From Poriferisodalis sp965116245 (GTDB lineage Bacteria; Actinomycetota; Acidimicrobiia; Acidimicrobiales; Poriferisodalaceae), in NCBI GenBank assembly GCA_965116245.1, contig OZ220497.1:1364001-1428000 (forward strand): a DNA stretch of 64,000 nucleotides, given 5' to 3'. A model generated the notes under the pieces. That model was given only the letters and a program-made list of their open reading frames with translations, was not told the DNA's origin and ran no database searches. Below, one piece after another: positions 1-6,900 of this stretch; the first letter of the stretch is position 1; each line of letters opens with the position of its first letter. A program made the translations under genes and the position numbers.

Positions 1-1
1 T

Positions 2-199
2 GAGGACTGGGCCGACGCGGGCAGCCGTGCCGCCCACGAGGTAGCCCACGACCGCGTGAGCGCCATCTTGGAACATCACTGGCCATCACACATCAAACCA
101 GCTACAGATGCGGCAATCCGCGAAGCCTTCCCAGTACAACTGCCCCAGCAAGGTCCACCAGTGGCCGCTGAACCAGCCAACGTCGTCTCTCACTCTTGA
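2..199 (+). CDS. Trimethylamine methyltransferase (MttB) family protein, C-terminal end only
   Basis: Only the last 65 codons lie inside the window, and the gene runs off the left edge. The frame is open from base 2 to a TGA at 197-199. The peptide begins EDWADAGSRAAHEVAHDRV and continues through an EHHWP segment to a short tail, which resembles the C-terminus of MttB-family corrinoid methyltransferases. Known members demethylate trimethylamine (pyrrolysine forms) or glycine betaine and related quaternary amines (non-pyrrolysine forms). The diagnostic region is outside the window, so the substrate cannot be judged. A decayed second copy of this end lies at 2843-2949. The family call rests on a short stretch. 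Confidence 0.6.
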   Translation, partial: EDWADAGSRAAHEVAHDRVSAILEHHWPSHIKPATDAAIREAFPVQLPQQGPPVAAEPANVVSHS

Positions 200-513
200 C
201 TCGGCCCCTCAAGCTCTGGTCCACGGTCACTCCGTCCGCGCCGCCTACAGCACTGCATCAGCGTCGTAGTCAGGAGCAGCCTGGATGGCGCGCCGGTGCC
301 CTCTGCCACAGCCAGCTATGGGATGCCTCTAGGCTTGCGAGCATGGCTCGACGCACCAGCCGTGACGAGTTCCACCGGTCTGGACAGGCACCTCCTAACC
401 CGCCACCGCCGCCGCAAGCTGTGGACACACCGCCATGGTGGCCTCAGCCCGAGCCAGCGTCGGAGCCATCTTCGCCCCCGCGTGGCGATACCAAGAACTA
501 GCGCCCATCCTCA
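200..513. other. Intergenic stretch; start of the left duplicated segment's spacer
   Basis: No convincing gene is seen here. Bases 190-232 are nearly identical to 2938-2980, so the duplication that copied the MttB end continues about 30 bases past its stop codon, then the two copies diverge. The small open frames in this stretch have no family resemblance. Confidence 0.5.
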
Positions 514-1731
514 GTGTTCAGTTCTATAGCCGGTCTGTTGGTCCTGGGGATCGTCCTCATACCCGGATACGCGTACAACCTGACCCGGCGTCGCAACGTG
601 CCAGGGGCACGGGCGTCGCGGTCGATGGCGGCGACTCAGATCATCGTCCCTGCTTTCATTTTCACGGCTGTCGCATTGGCGATCTTCGGAGGCTTGCGGC
701 ATGTCCAATGGGTTCACGACCACAGCCCGGACCCGACGGCACTGATCGACGCGCCGCGCGACTATCTGCTCGACGATGATTCACGTCTGCTCTGGGTTCT
801 AGCCTGGCTCGCACTGGTGACGGCGGCGGCGGTACTGCTCGCGTGGGTCTCAGCGCGTCGCCTGTGGTTGCCGTACTCACTGCGGAGGTGGGCTAGTCCA
901 GCGATTCCTCAGGAATCGTCATGGCATAGCTTGCTCGAAGGTGAGTGGAAAAAGGGTGCAAATTGGCATGTGGAAGTCGAATGTGAGTTTGACGACGGTT
1001 CTTGGGTCGTCGGTAGCGCCCAGAAGGGCATCCACACAACCGACGAAGCCCCTGACCGTGAACTTGTTCTGCGCCAGCCTTTGCGAATAGGGCTGCCCGG
1101 CGACGACGACTACCAAGACCTCCATCGTGAGCCTATCCACTGGCTCGTAATCTCCGCCCGGGATGTGAAGCGTCTGTTCGTCACCTACTACGAAAGAACC
1201 AGTTACAATGTCGTGCTGACGGGCTTCACGGGCTGCGAAAAGACCACGGTGGGTGAAAGCGTCGCATGCAAGCTGAGCTTCAAGCAGGGCTTGCAGTGGT
1301 GTTTCGTGGACACCGATAAGTTGATAGAGGAGAAATACGAGCCTATCAAAGACATCCTCGCCAAGCGCCGCGGCAAGGCTAAATTTCGAAAACTTGAGCG
1401 GGAGGTGGCTGCGGACGTCGCTGGGAATTACTATCAGGTCATCGCTACTGGCGGTCGGATGTTGCTCGACTCGGCGAACGCTAAGGTTCTAACCCGCTCA
1501 GGTAGGGTGTTCTGCCTCGCTACTGACTCCGGCGCCGAACGTGCCGATGGCTACAGCAAATTTGAGCAGGTCCAGACTGCGGGACGTTCACCAGATGACA
1601 AGCGGCTCTGTAAACGTCTGCGCAAGTTTGAGCAGGTCCAGACTGCGGGAAGTTCACCAGATGCAATAGCGGAAGACATCATTGAACGCAGCGGTCGCCT
1701 TGTTGAACGCCGCAGTCGCCGTTATCCCTAA
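514..1731 (+). CDS. DUF6338-like membrane domain fused to a degenerate shikimate-kinase-like domain
   Basis: This 405-residue open frame starts with GTG at 514. Residues 1-120 hold two or three hydrophobic segments (from FSSIAGLLVLGIVLIPGYAY; around residues 40-60; around 92-112). Residues 130-225 resemble the soluble part of actinobacterial DUF6338 proteins. From residue 231 the sequence switches to a copy of the shikimate-kinase-like protein encoded at 4354-4911. The P-loop reads GFTGCEKTT instead of GFMGSGKTT, so an invariant glycine is lost. The LID region carrying RPLL is deleted, and a FEQVQTAG block is present twice. The kinase half is therefore unlikely to be active. It looks like a gene fusion made when the segment duplicated; whether the fused protein is made is unknown. 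Confidence 0.6.
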   Translation: MFSSIAGLLVLGIVLIPGYAYNLTRRRNVPGARASRSMAATQIIVPAFIFTAVALAIFGGLRHVQWVHDHSPDPTALIDAPRDYLLDDDSRLLWVLAWLALVTAAAVLLAWVSARRLWLPYSLRRWASPAIPQESSWHSLLEGEWKKGANWHVEVECEFDDGSWVVGSAQKGIHTTDEAPDRELVLRQPLRIGLPGDDDYQDLHREPIHWLVISARDVKRLFVTYYERTSYNVVLTGFTGCEKTTVGESVACKLSFKQGLQWCFVDTDKLIEEKYEPIKDILAKRRGKAKFRKLEREVAADVAGNYYQVIATGGRMLLDSANAKVLTRSGRVFCLATDSGAERADGYSKFEQVQTAGRSPDDKRLCKRLRKFEQVQTAGSSPDAIAEDIIERSGRLVERRSRRYP

Positions 1732-1890
1732 CGCTCTGGCCCATAGCGACTTAGCCCATGGTGCCTTAGTCCAATAGACGCTTCGCCCAAAAAGGGAAGC
1801 CGACAGTAATGAGGCCAGACGAGGGTAAGCTAGACGGGGTAAAGCCAGCGGCGGGAAAGTCAGCCGAGGATGGCTGAGTCCCGACTTCGT

Positions 1891-2712
1891 TCAACCCTGG
1901 GCGACGATGCCTCGTTCTGTTAGGTCGGCGATCTCTTCTTTGCTCAACCCGAGAAGGTCACTCAGCACAGATTTGGTGTGTTCGCCTGCACGCGGCGCCG
2001 GTCCGCGTACGCCTACCTCGGGGGCGGTGTGTATGCGGAATGGAGCGGCCACAGTTTCAAATTCGCCCGCTTGCGGATGGTTGATTGTCTCAAAGGCGCC
2101 GGTGGCTCGGACCTGTGGGTCCTGCACGGCTTGCGCGGTGTCGTTGATTGGTGCCCAGATGCAACGGTATTGGTCTAGTCGCGGCATCCAGTAGTCGGAC
2201 GGCTGTGACTTGAATGTGTCGTCAATGTCCGCTAGCAGCGTACGCATGGCTCGGTAGCGCTGCCGACCTGTTTGGTAGTCAGGGCTGGTCAACAAGTCTT
2301 CGCGTTCGATTGCGTTGCAGAAGCGTTCCCAGGCGTTGCCGGTGTCGGGCATGGTGAACTGAAGCCAGCGACCGTCAGCGCATTCGAACGCTTCCAACAT
2401 TGGTGACAGCCCACTTTCGCGGGGCCGCTCGTTGTTGGGGCGACCGTCCACTAGCGAGGTGGACAAGTCGATGGCGATCGTCCACGCAGCGGTGCGCAGC
2501 AGTGAGGCTTCGACTACTTGACCCTCGCCGGTTACGTCGCGGGCTCGCAGTCCGGCCATGACAGCACCGAAGAAAGCCAAGCTCGTGGTGTGATCGCCCT
2601 GGCCGGGCCGAGCGTGGGGAGGTGCCCCGCCAGCCGGTGTGGACGCCCCGTACAGGCCTGATCGGGAGAAGAACGCGGTGACGTCGTAGCCCGGCCGATC
2701 GATCTCATCGCC
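1891..2712 (-). pseudogene. CaiB/BaiF CoA-transferase, 5'-truncated copy
   Basis: This is a near-identical copy of the C-terminal two thirds of the CoA-transferase at 5056-6279; only scattered base changes separate 1891-2712 from 5056-5877. Homology stops abruptly at about 2712, inside the codons matching residues 134-139 of the intact protein, just before its GYD motif (Asp144 in the intact copy). The N-terminal CoA-binding Rossmann part is therefore missing and no start codon with a ribosome-binding site replaces it. The frame itself is still open, so decay is recent or the remnant is kept in step by gene conversion with the intact copy 3165 bases away. Confidence 0.85.
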
Positions 2713-2842
2713 GCCCGGGATATGCGGTTACAGGCCGTCGCCTACTACAAGCGACCGCCCCCATCGCACCCGGCGCGCTGCGGGCATCAGCCGTTGCTTT
2801 GGGTGCCTCAAATAGGCCGATGCTCATTTTCGTTGGCATATG

Positions 2843-2949
2843 ACCAACGCGGCTATCCGCTGAGCCTTCCCAGTACAACTGCCCCCCAGGGCACGCAACA
2901 GAGTTCGGCAGAAGTCGCTGAACCAGTCAGCGTCGCCTCTTACTCTTGA
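2843..2949 (+). pseudogene. MttB C-terminal remnant (second copy)
   Basis: This stretch aligns with 105-199. In this copy a glutamate codon has become TGA at 2861-2863, and a small length change follows the CAACTGCCCC run, so the reading frame is lost. The end, ACTCTTGACTTGGCCCC, is again almost the same as after the first copy. It marks the left boundary of the second duplicated segment. It overlaps the last codons of the ATPase gene on the other strand. Confidence 0.75.
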
Positions 2950-4193
2950 CTTGGCCCCTCAAGCTCTGGTCCACGGTCACTCCGACCGCGTCTTCTCCGA
3001 ATGGGCGGCGGACTTAGCTGAGGTATGGCTCGCTTTAGGTACTCGTCAAACCCGGGAACTGTGAAGGCTGCATAGCCGTGCTCGGTCGCGTACAGCAGCC
3101 CCTTGTCAATTAGCTGTTTTCGGGTCGGACCGCACTCAGAGGACGTGCGTTCGAGGAGGTCGGCGACATTGCTCGCCAGTTGTGGGTCGGGCCCGAGTTC
3201 AGCCATGGCCCTTAGGTAGGCGCGCTGGAGTTCGGTCGCACGCTCTAGCCGCACGGCGAAGAAGCCAGAGTCCAGCTTCTCCTGTACCACCAGCTTGGCG
3301 CGCAGACCATCCGTACCGTTGATTGACGGCCCGGCAGCGATGTCCCACACTGCCTCGCCGTATTCCTGCAGGAAGTAGGGGTAACCCTCGGAGAACTCCA
3401 GTCCGACATCAAGGGCTTCGTCCTCAAAGTTCACATTCAGCCGCCTAGCGGGTTCTTGAAGGACTTTGCGCGCATCCGAATCGTTGAGGCTGCCGATGGA
3501 AGGAAACTTGAAGAGGCGCTCCGCGTAGCTCTTTGCCTCGCCGACGAGTTCGTGAATCTGAGGCAAGCCCGCTGCCGCCGCAGTGATGGGAAGCGAGCGC
3601 TGGACTGTCTTGTGAACTGCGGCAATAAGAGCCTCCATCTGCGGCCTCTCCAAGAAATGCAGTTCATCAAGTAGCAGTGCCACTCCGGTGTCGTGCTCGC
3701 GGGCGGCCTCGCCGACGCTGACGAGCAAGTCGGACAGATCAAGGTCGAGGTCGCCGCTGTCTGCCACGTTCATGGAAGCGTCGACGTCAAATCCGGCCGT
3801 GATCTGCCCGTCCGGGTCAATCCTGAGTGTGAACGAGCGCAGAGCGCCAATTGCGTTGCTAAGTGCAGCGGTGATCTTGCGCTTGTTCTTTATGTGGCGA
3901 AGCACGCGCCCGAGTTCTCGGGCGATATTCCTTCTGAACTGAGCTTCGTCCCACTTGGACACTTCAATGTCAACGACGTTCCAGTCGTGTTGTAGAGCGA
4001 GTTCACGGAACTCGCCAAGTAGTACGGTTTTGCCGACGCCGCGTAATCCAACGACGATTAGGGACTTCTCGGTGTAGCCAGCGCGGAGTCGGTGCAGCAG
4101 CACATCAAACTCCTCCAGCTCGCTCTCGCGCCCCACGAGCACTGGCGGCCTGGCACCCGCGTTGGGTGTGTATGGGTTCGTTCGGCGTTCCAT
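2940..4193 (-). CDS. AAA ATPase of the archaeal-type/STAND-like group
   Basis: The protein has about 417 residues counted from the ATG at 4193, which has AAGGAG about 14 bases upstream. A longer TTG start at 4289 would lie inside a palindrome and is less likely. After a GRESELEEFD segment (typical linker before the ATPase core) comes a Walker A GLRGVGKT at residues 49-56 and a Walker B-like ALLLDELHFLE near residue 175. The C-terminal third looks like a winged-helix region. Proteins of this type act as stand-alone NTPases or regulatory switches; the client is unknown. The gene sits between two copies of a duplicated segment and has no equivalent in the first copy, so it may be an insertion. 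Its stop overlaps the MttB remnant. Confidence 0.75.
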   Translation of the reverse strand: MERRTNPYTPNAGARPPVLVGRESELEEFDVLLHRLRAGYTEKSLIVVGLRGVGKTVLLGEFRELALQHDWNVVDIEVSKWDEAQFRRNIARELGRVLRHIKNKRKITAALSNAIGALRSFTLRIDPDGQITAGFDVDASMNVADSGDLDLDLSDLLVSVGEAAREHDTGVALLLDELHFLERPQMEALIAAVHKTVQRSLPITAAAAGLPQIHELVGEAKSYAERLFKFPSIGSLNDSDARKVLQEPARRLNVNFEDEALDVGLEFSEGYPYFLQEYGEAVWDIAAGPSINGTDGLRAKLVVQEKLDSGFFAVRLERATELQRAYLRAMAELGPDPQLASNVADLLERTSSECGPTRKQLIDKGLLYATEHGYAAFTVPGFDEYLKRAIPQLSPPPIRRRRGRSDRGPELEGPSQE

Positions 4194-4252
4194 AGATGCT
4201 GGCTGACTCCTTGAAGTGGCTTCGTGTAACTGTGGGATTGCAGGCTCTGAGT

Positions 4253-4311
4253 ATTTGCAGACTTTATCATGTTTTTGTTTCACAAACAAAAGTACAATAA
4301 AGTCTGCAAAT
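4253..4311. promoter_or_regulatory. 59-bp nested AT-rich palindrome upstream of the ATPase gene
   Basis: Outer arms ATTTGCAGACTTTAT (4253-4267) and ATAAAGTCTGCAAAT (4297-4311) are perfect 15-bp reverse complements. Inside them TTTTGTTT (4273-4280) and AAACAAAA (4284-4291) form a second perfect palindrome around CAC. The stretch is far richer in A and T than its surroundings and lies 60-118 bases upstream of the ATPase start at 4193. It could be an operator, a structured leader, or the end of a mobile element. No matching end was found at the other side of the gene. Confidence 0.6.
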
Positions 4312-4353
4312 GGTGTTTCACTGCTGGGCTGGCGTGCGTTCTAGCTTGGTGGG

Positions 4354-4911
4354 GTGGCTCAGGTTCTTGATGTTGACCCCGGTCTCAACGTCGTGCTTAC
4401 GGGCTTCATGGGCTCGGGCAAGACCACGGTGGGCCGGATCGTGGCACGCGAGCTTCGCTGGTTGTTCGTGGACACCGACGAGTTGATCGTGGCCCAACAC
4501 GGGCCTATCGAAGCCATCTTCGCCGAGCGCGGCGAGGCTGAATTTCGAACACTTGAGCGGCAGGTGGCTGCTCAAGTCGCTACGGGCCGCAGTCAGGTCA
4601 TCGCTACTGGCGGTCGGATGTTGCTCGACTCGGCGAACGCTGAGGTCCTAACCGGAACAGGTCGGGTGTTTTGCCTCGCTGCCGATGCCAACGAGATCAT
4701 TCGCCGCCTGCAAGCCTGCGGCGACGGCACGGTACGGCCGCTGCTGACCGGCGACGATCCGGCCAAGACAGTTGCCGACTTGCTGGCCGAACGTGCCGTT
4801 GGCTACAGCCAGTTTGAGCAGGTCCAGACTGCGGGACGTTCACCAGATGAAATCGCAGCAGACATCATTGGACGCCTCAGTCGCCCCAGTCCCAAACGCC
4901 CTGGCCCATAG
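4354..4911 (+). CDS. Shikimate-kinase-like P-loop kinase
   Basis: The 185-residue protein starts with GTG at 4354. It shows the P-loop GFMGSGKTT, a DTDE motif (shikimate-binding Asp and Mg site), FRTLE with the substrate-binding Arg, VIATGGR where most kinases have GGG, the LID arginine in RPLL, and RAVGY at the place of the C-terminal Arg-x-x-x-Tyr. Shikimate kinase phosphorylates shikimate in the chorismate pathway. The altered GGG motif and the absence of other aro genes nearby leave room for a paralogue with another substrate, so no gene symbol is given. A degenerate copy is fused to a membrane domain at 514-1731. Confidence 0.75.
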   Translation: MAQVLDVDPGLNVVLTGFMGSGKTTVGRIVARELRWLFVDTDELIVAQHGPIEAIFAERGEAEFRTLERQVAAQVATGRSQVIATGGRMLLDSANAEVLTGTGRVFCLAADANEIIRRLQACGDGTVRPLLTGDDPAKTVADLLAERAVGYSQFEQVQTAGRSPDEIAADIIGRLSRPSPKRPGP

Positions 4912-4943
4912 CGCCTTAGCCCATAGTGCCCTAGTCCAATAGA

Positions 4944-4966
4944 GGCTTCGCCCAAAAAGGGAAGCC
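4944..4966. terminator. Small hairpin between convergent genes
   Basis: GGCTT and AAGCC (ends of 4944-4966) pair, with an inner CCC/GGG around an AAAAA loop and a two-base bulge. It lies between the shikimate-kinase-like gene (+) and the CoA-transferase (-), so it could end transcription from either side, but there is no clear T run. A copy with one altered pair is at about 1780-1801. Just before it are two units of a 15-base GCCCATAG-type tandem repeat. Confidence 0.3.
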
Positions 4967-5055
4967 GACAGTAATGAGGCCAGACGAGGGTAAGCCAGAC
5001 GGGGTAAAGCCAGCGGCGGGAAAGTCAGCCGAGGATGGCTCAGTCCCGACTTCGT

Positions 5056-6279
5056 TCAGCCCTGGGCGACGATGCCTCGTTCTGTTAGGTCGGCGATCTC
5101 TTCTTTGCTCAAGCCGAGTAGGTCAGTCAGCACAGTCTCAGTGTGTTCGCCCGCACGCGGTGCTGGTCCGCGCACGCCCACGTCGGGGGCGGTGTGTATG
5201 CGGAATGGAGCGGCCACAGTTTCAAATTCGCCCGCTTGCGGATGGTTGATTGTCTCAAAGGCGCCGGTGGCTCGGACCTGTGGGTCCTGCACGGCTTGCG
5301 CGGTGTCGTTGATTGGTGCCCAGATGCAACGGTATTGGTCTAGTCGCGGCATCCAGTAGTCGGACGGCTGTGACTTGAATGTGTCGTCAATGTCCGCTAG
5401 CAGCGTACGCATGGCTCGGTAGCGCTGCCGACCTGTTTGGTAGTCAGGGCTGGTCAACAAGTCTTCACGTTCGATTGCGTTGCAGAAGCGTTCCCAGGCG
5501 TTGCCGGTGTCGGGCATGGTGAACTGAAGCCAGCGACCGTCAGCGCATTCGAACGCTTCCAACATTGGTGACAGCCCACTTTCGCGGGGCCGCTCGTTGT
5601 TGGGGCGACCGTCCACTAGCGAGGTGGACAAGTCGATGGCGATCGTCCACGCAGCGGTACGCAGCAGTGAGGCTTCGACTACTTGACCCTCGCCGGTTAC
5701 GTCGCGGGCTCGCAGTCCGGCCATGACAGCACCGAAGAAAGCCAAACTTGTGGTGTGATCGCCCTGGCCGGGCCGAGCGTGGGGAGGTGCCCCGCCGGCC
5801 GGTGTGGACGCCCCGTACAGGCCTGATCGGGAGAAGAACGCGGTGACGTCGTAGCCCGGCCGGTCGATCTCATCGCCTACCTCGCCGTAGCCAGATAGCA
5901 ATCCGATCACCAGGTCGGGCTTCATCTCAAGCAGATCATCGGTGTCCAGGCCAAAGCGGTTTCGCCGCTCGGGCAGCAAGTTCATCAACACAACATCGGA
6001 GGCGGCCACGAGGCGACAAGCGACTGCCGACCCTGCTGGATCATCAAGATTCAGTTGAATTGACTGCTTTCCTCGATTGATGAACTGGAACGCCACGTCG
6101 GGGTTATGCGCTCCTTCTGGCAGCTTGGCTTGCTTCATCAAGCCGCGGATTGGGTCGCCGCCGATCGCTTCGACCTTGATCACTTCGGCACCTAGGTCGG
6201 CCATGATGGCTGCAGCGGACGGTGCGGCAGCAAAGTTCGCAAACTCGGTGACCCGGATGCCCTCAAGCGGTGAAGTCAT
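5056..6279 (-). CDS. CaiB/BaiF family (class III) CoA-transferase
   Basis: The protein has 407 residues counted from ATG 6279 (MTSPLEGIRVTEFANF), matching the usual length of about 400. The 43 codons upstream in the same frame run through the hairpin repeat and are not part of the gene. Family features are the N-terminal GIRVTEFANFAAAP strand, the DLGAEVIKVE CoA-binding segment, NRGKQSIQLNL, and PGYD, whose Asp144 sits at the position of the catalytic nucleophile. Class III enzymes move CoA between carboxylic acids such as carnitine, formate/oxalate or bile acids. The substrate here cannot be read from sequence. A 5'-truncated, nearly identical copy is at 1891-2712. Confidence 0.9.
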   Translation of the reverse strand: MTSPLEGIRVTEFANFAAAPSAAAIMADLGAEVIKVEAIGGDPIRGLMKQAKLPEGAHNPDVAFQFINRGKQSIQLNLDDPAGSAVACRLVAASDVVLMNLLPERRNRFGLDTDDLLEMKPDLVIGLLSGYGEVGDEIDRPGYDVTAFFSRSGLYGASTPAGGAPPHARPGQGDHTTSLAFFGAVMAGLRARDVTGEGQVVEASLLRTAAWTIAIDLSTSLVDGRPNNERPRESGLSPMLEAFECADGRWLQFTMPDTGNAWERFCNAIEREDLLTSPDYQTGRQRYRAMRTLLADIDDTFKSQPSDYWMPRLDQYRCIWAPINDTAQAVQDPQVRATGAFETINHPQAGEFETVAAPFRIHTAPDVGVRGPAPRAGEHTETVLTDLLGLSKEEIADLTERGIVAQG

Positions 6280-6317
6280 AGCGCCAGCATAGAAATCCTG
6301 CCGCAACCAAGCTGGCC

Positions 6318-6416
6318 CGCGCCTGGTGCTGACAGAAGAGGCCCCCGCCCTGCTCTCGGAATCCAGTAGGTCCCAAGTTCGCAGGACGGGGGCCTCTTCT
6401 GTCAGCACCAGGCGCT
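6318..6416. repeat. Constant-loop palindrome, copy 1
   Basis: A 35-bp left arm (6318-6352, starting CGCGCCTGGTGCTGACAGAA) pairs with 6382-6416 apart from the outermost base and one G/T position. Between them is the 29-base core 6353-6381 (CTCTCGGAATCCAGTAGGTC, then CCAAGTTCG). The same core, with quite different arms, recurs in four more elements at 6476, 6586, 6728 and 9527. It lies just upstream of the CoA-transferase start. Confidence 0.9.
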
Positions 6417-6475
6417 AGTGCCGTGTGAAGAACCAGTCTGCGCCCGCTGTCGCAGCCGAATGCGAACCTGCGCCC

Positions 6476-6554
6476 GCTGGCGGTAGAGAGTCCGAGTCTG
6501 CTCTCGGAATCCAGTAGGTCCCAAGTTCGCAGACTCGGACTCCGTACCGCCAGC
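6476..6554. repeat. Constant-loop palindrome, copy 2
   Basis: Arms 6476-6500 and 6530-6554 (25 bases, two adjacent mismatches) surround the 29-base core at 6501-6529, identical to that of copy 1. The arms (GAGTCCGAGTCTG next to the core) are unrelated to those of copy 1. The right flank CCAGCTCGTGTCGTG is shared with copy 3, so copies 2 and 3 form a 110-bp tandem. Confidence 0.9.
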
Positions 6555-6585
6555 TCGTGTCGTGCGCAGAACCGGCCTGGTGCCC

Positions 6586-6664
6586 GCTGTCGCAGCAGAA
6601 TGCGACTCAGCTCTCGGAATCCAGTAGGTCCCAAGTTCGCAGAGTCGCATTCTGCTCCGCCAGC
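6586..6664. repeat. Constant-loop palindrome, copy 3
   Basis: Arms 6586-6610 and 6640-6664 pair through AGCAGAATGCGACTC/GAGTCGCATTCTGCT with three mismatches in 25. The core 6611-6639 is identical to copies 1 and 2. This copy lies exactly 110 bases after copy 2. Confidence 0.9.
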
Positions 6665-6693
6665 TCGTGTCGTGTGCAGAACCAAACTTGCCC

Positions 6694-6884
6694 GAGAACT
6701 TGGGGCCGACGGGATGCTGAGTCACGAAGATATGTGGAAGCGGGACTCCGACTTCGCGAACTTGGGACCTACTGGATTCCGAGAGCGAAGTTGGAGTCCC
6801 GCTTCCACATATCTGGGCTCCGAGTCGGGAGGGACTGGATTCCGAGAGCGAAGTAGAGGCCCCACACCCACAGATCTGAGCTCC
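6694..6884. repeat. Constant-loop palindrome, copy 4, with flanking half copies
   Basis: The full palindrome is 6728-6814. Arms 6728-6756 (AGATATGTGGAAGCGGGACT, then CCGACTTCG) and 6786-6814 pair with one G/T mismatch, around the core 6757-6785 in the opposite orientation to copies 1-3. Half copies flank it: 6694-6727 matches the core followed by GCTGAGTCA, and 6832-6884 matches the second half of the core and a right arm. It ends 17 bases before the next gene. Confidence 0.88.
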
Positions 6885-6900
6885 AAGCCAGTACTGCACT

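Noticed and set aside
2861..2863. TGA in the MttB-like remnant as a recoded codon
   Set aside because: MttB enzymes use UAG (pyrrolysine), not UGA. This TGA replaces a Glu near the C-terminus, a frameshift follows, and there is no hairpin at SECIS distance. It is a decayed copy.
4354..4911. Assigning the symbol aroK
   Set aside because: The GGG motif is altered, no aro neighbours are present, and a paralogue is nearby, so true shikimate kinase activity is not certain.
6318..6664. CRISPR-like array
   Set aside because: The repeated core is separated by self-complementary arms and not by unique spacers of constant length, and no cas gene is present.
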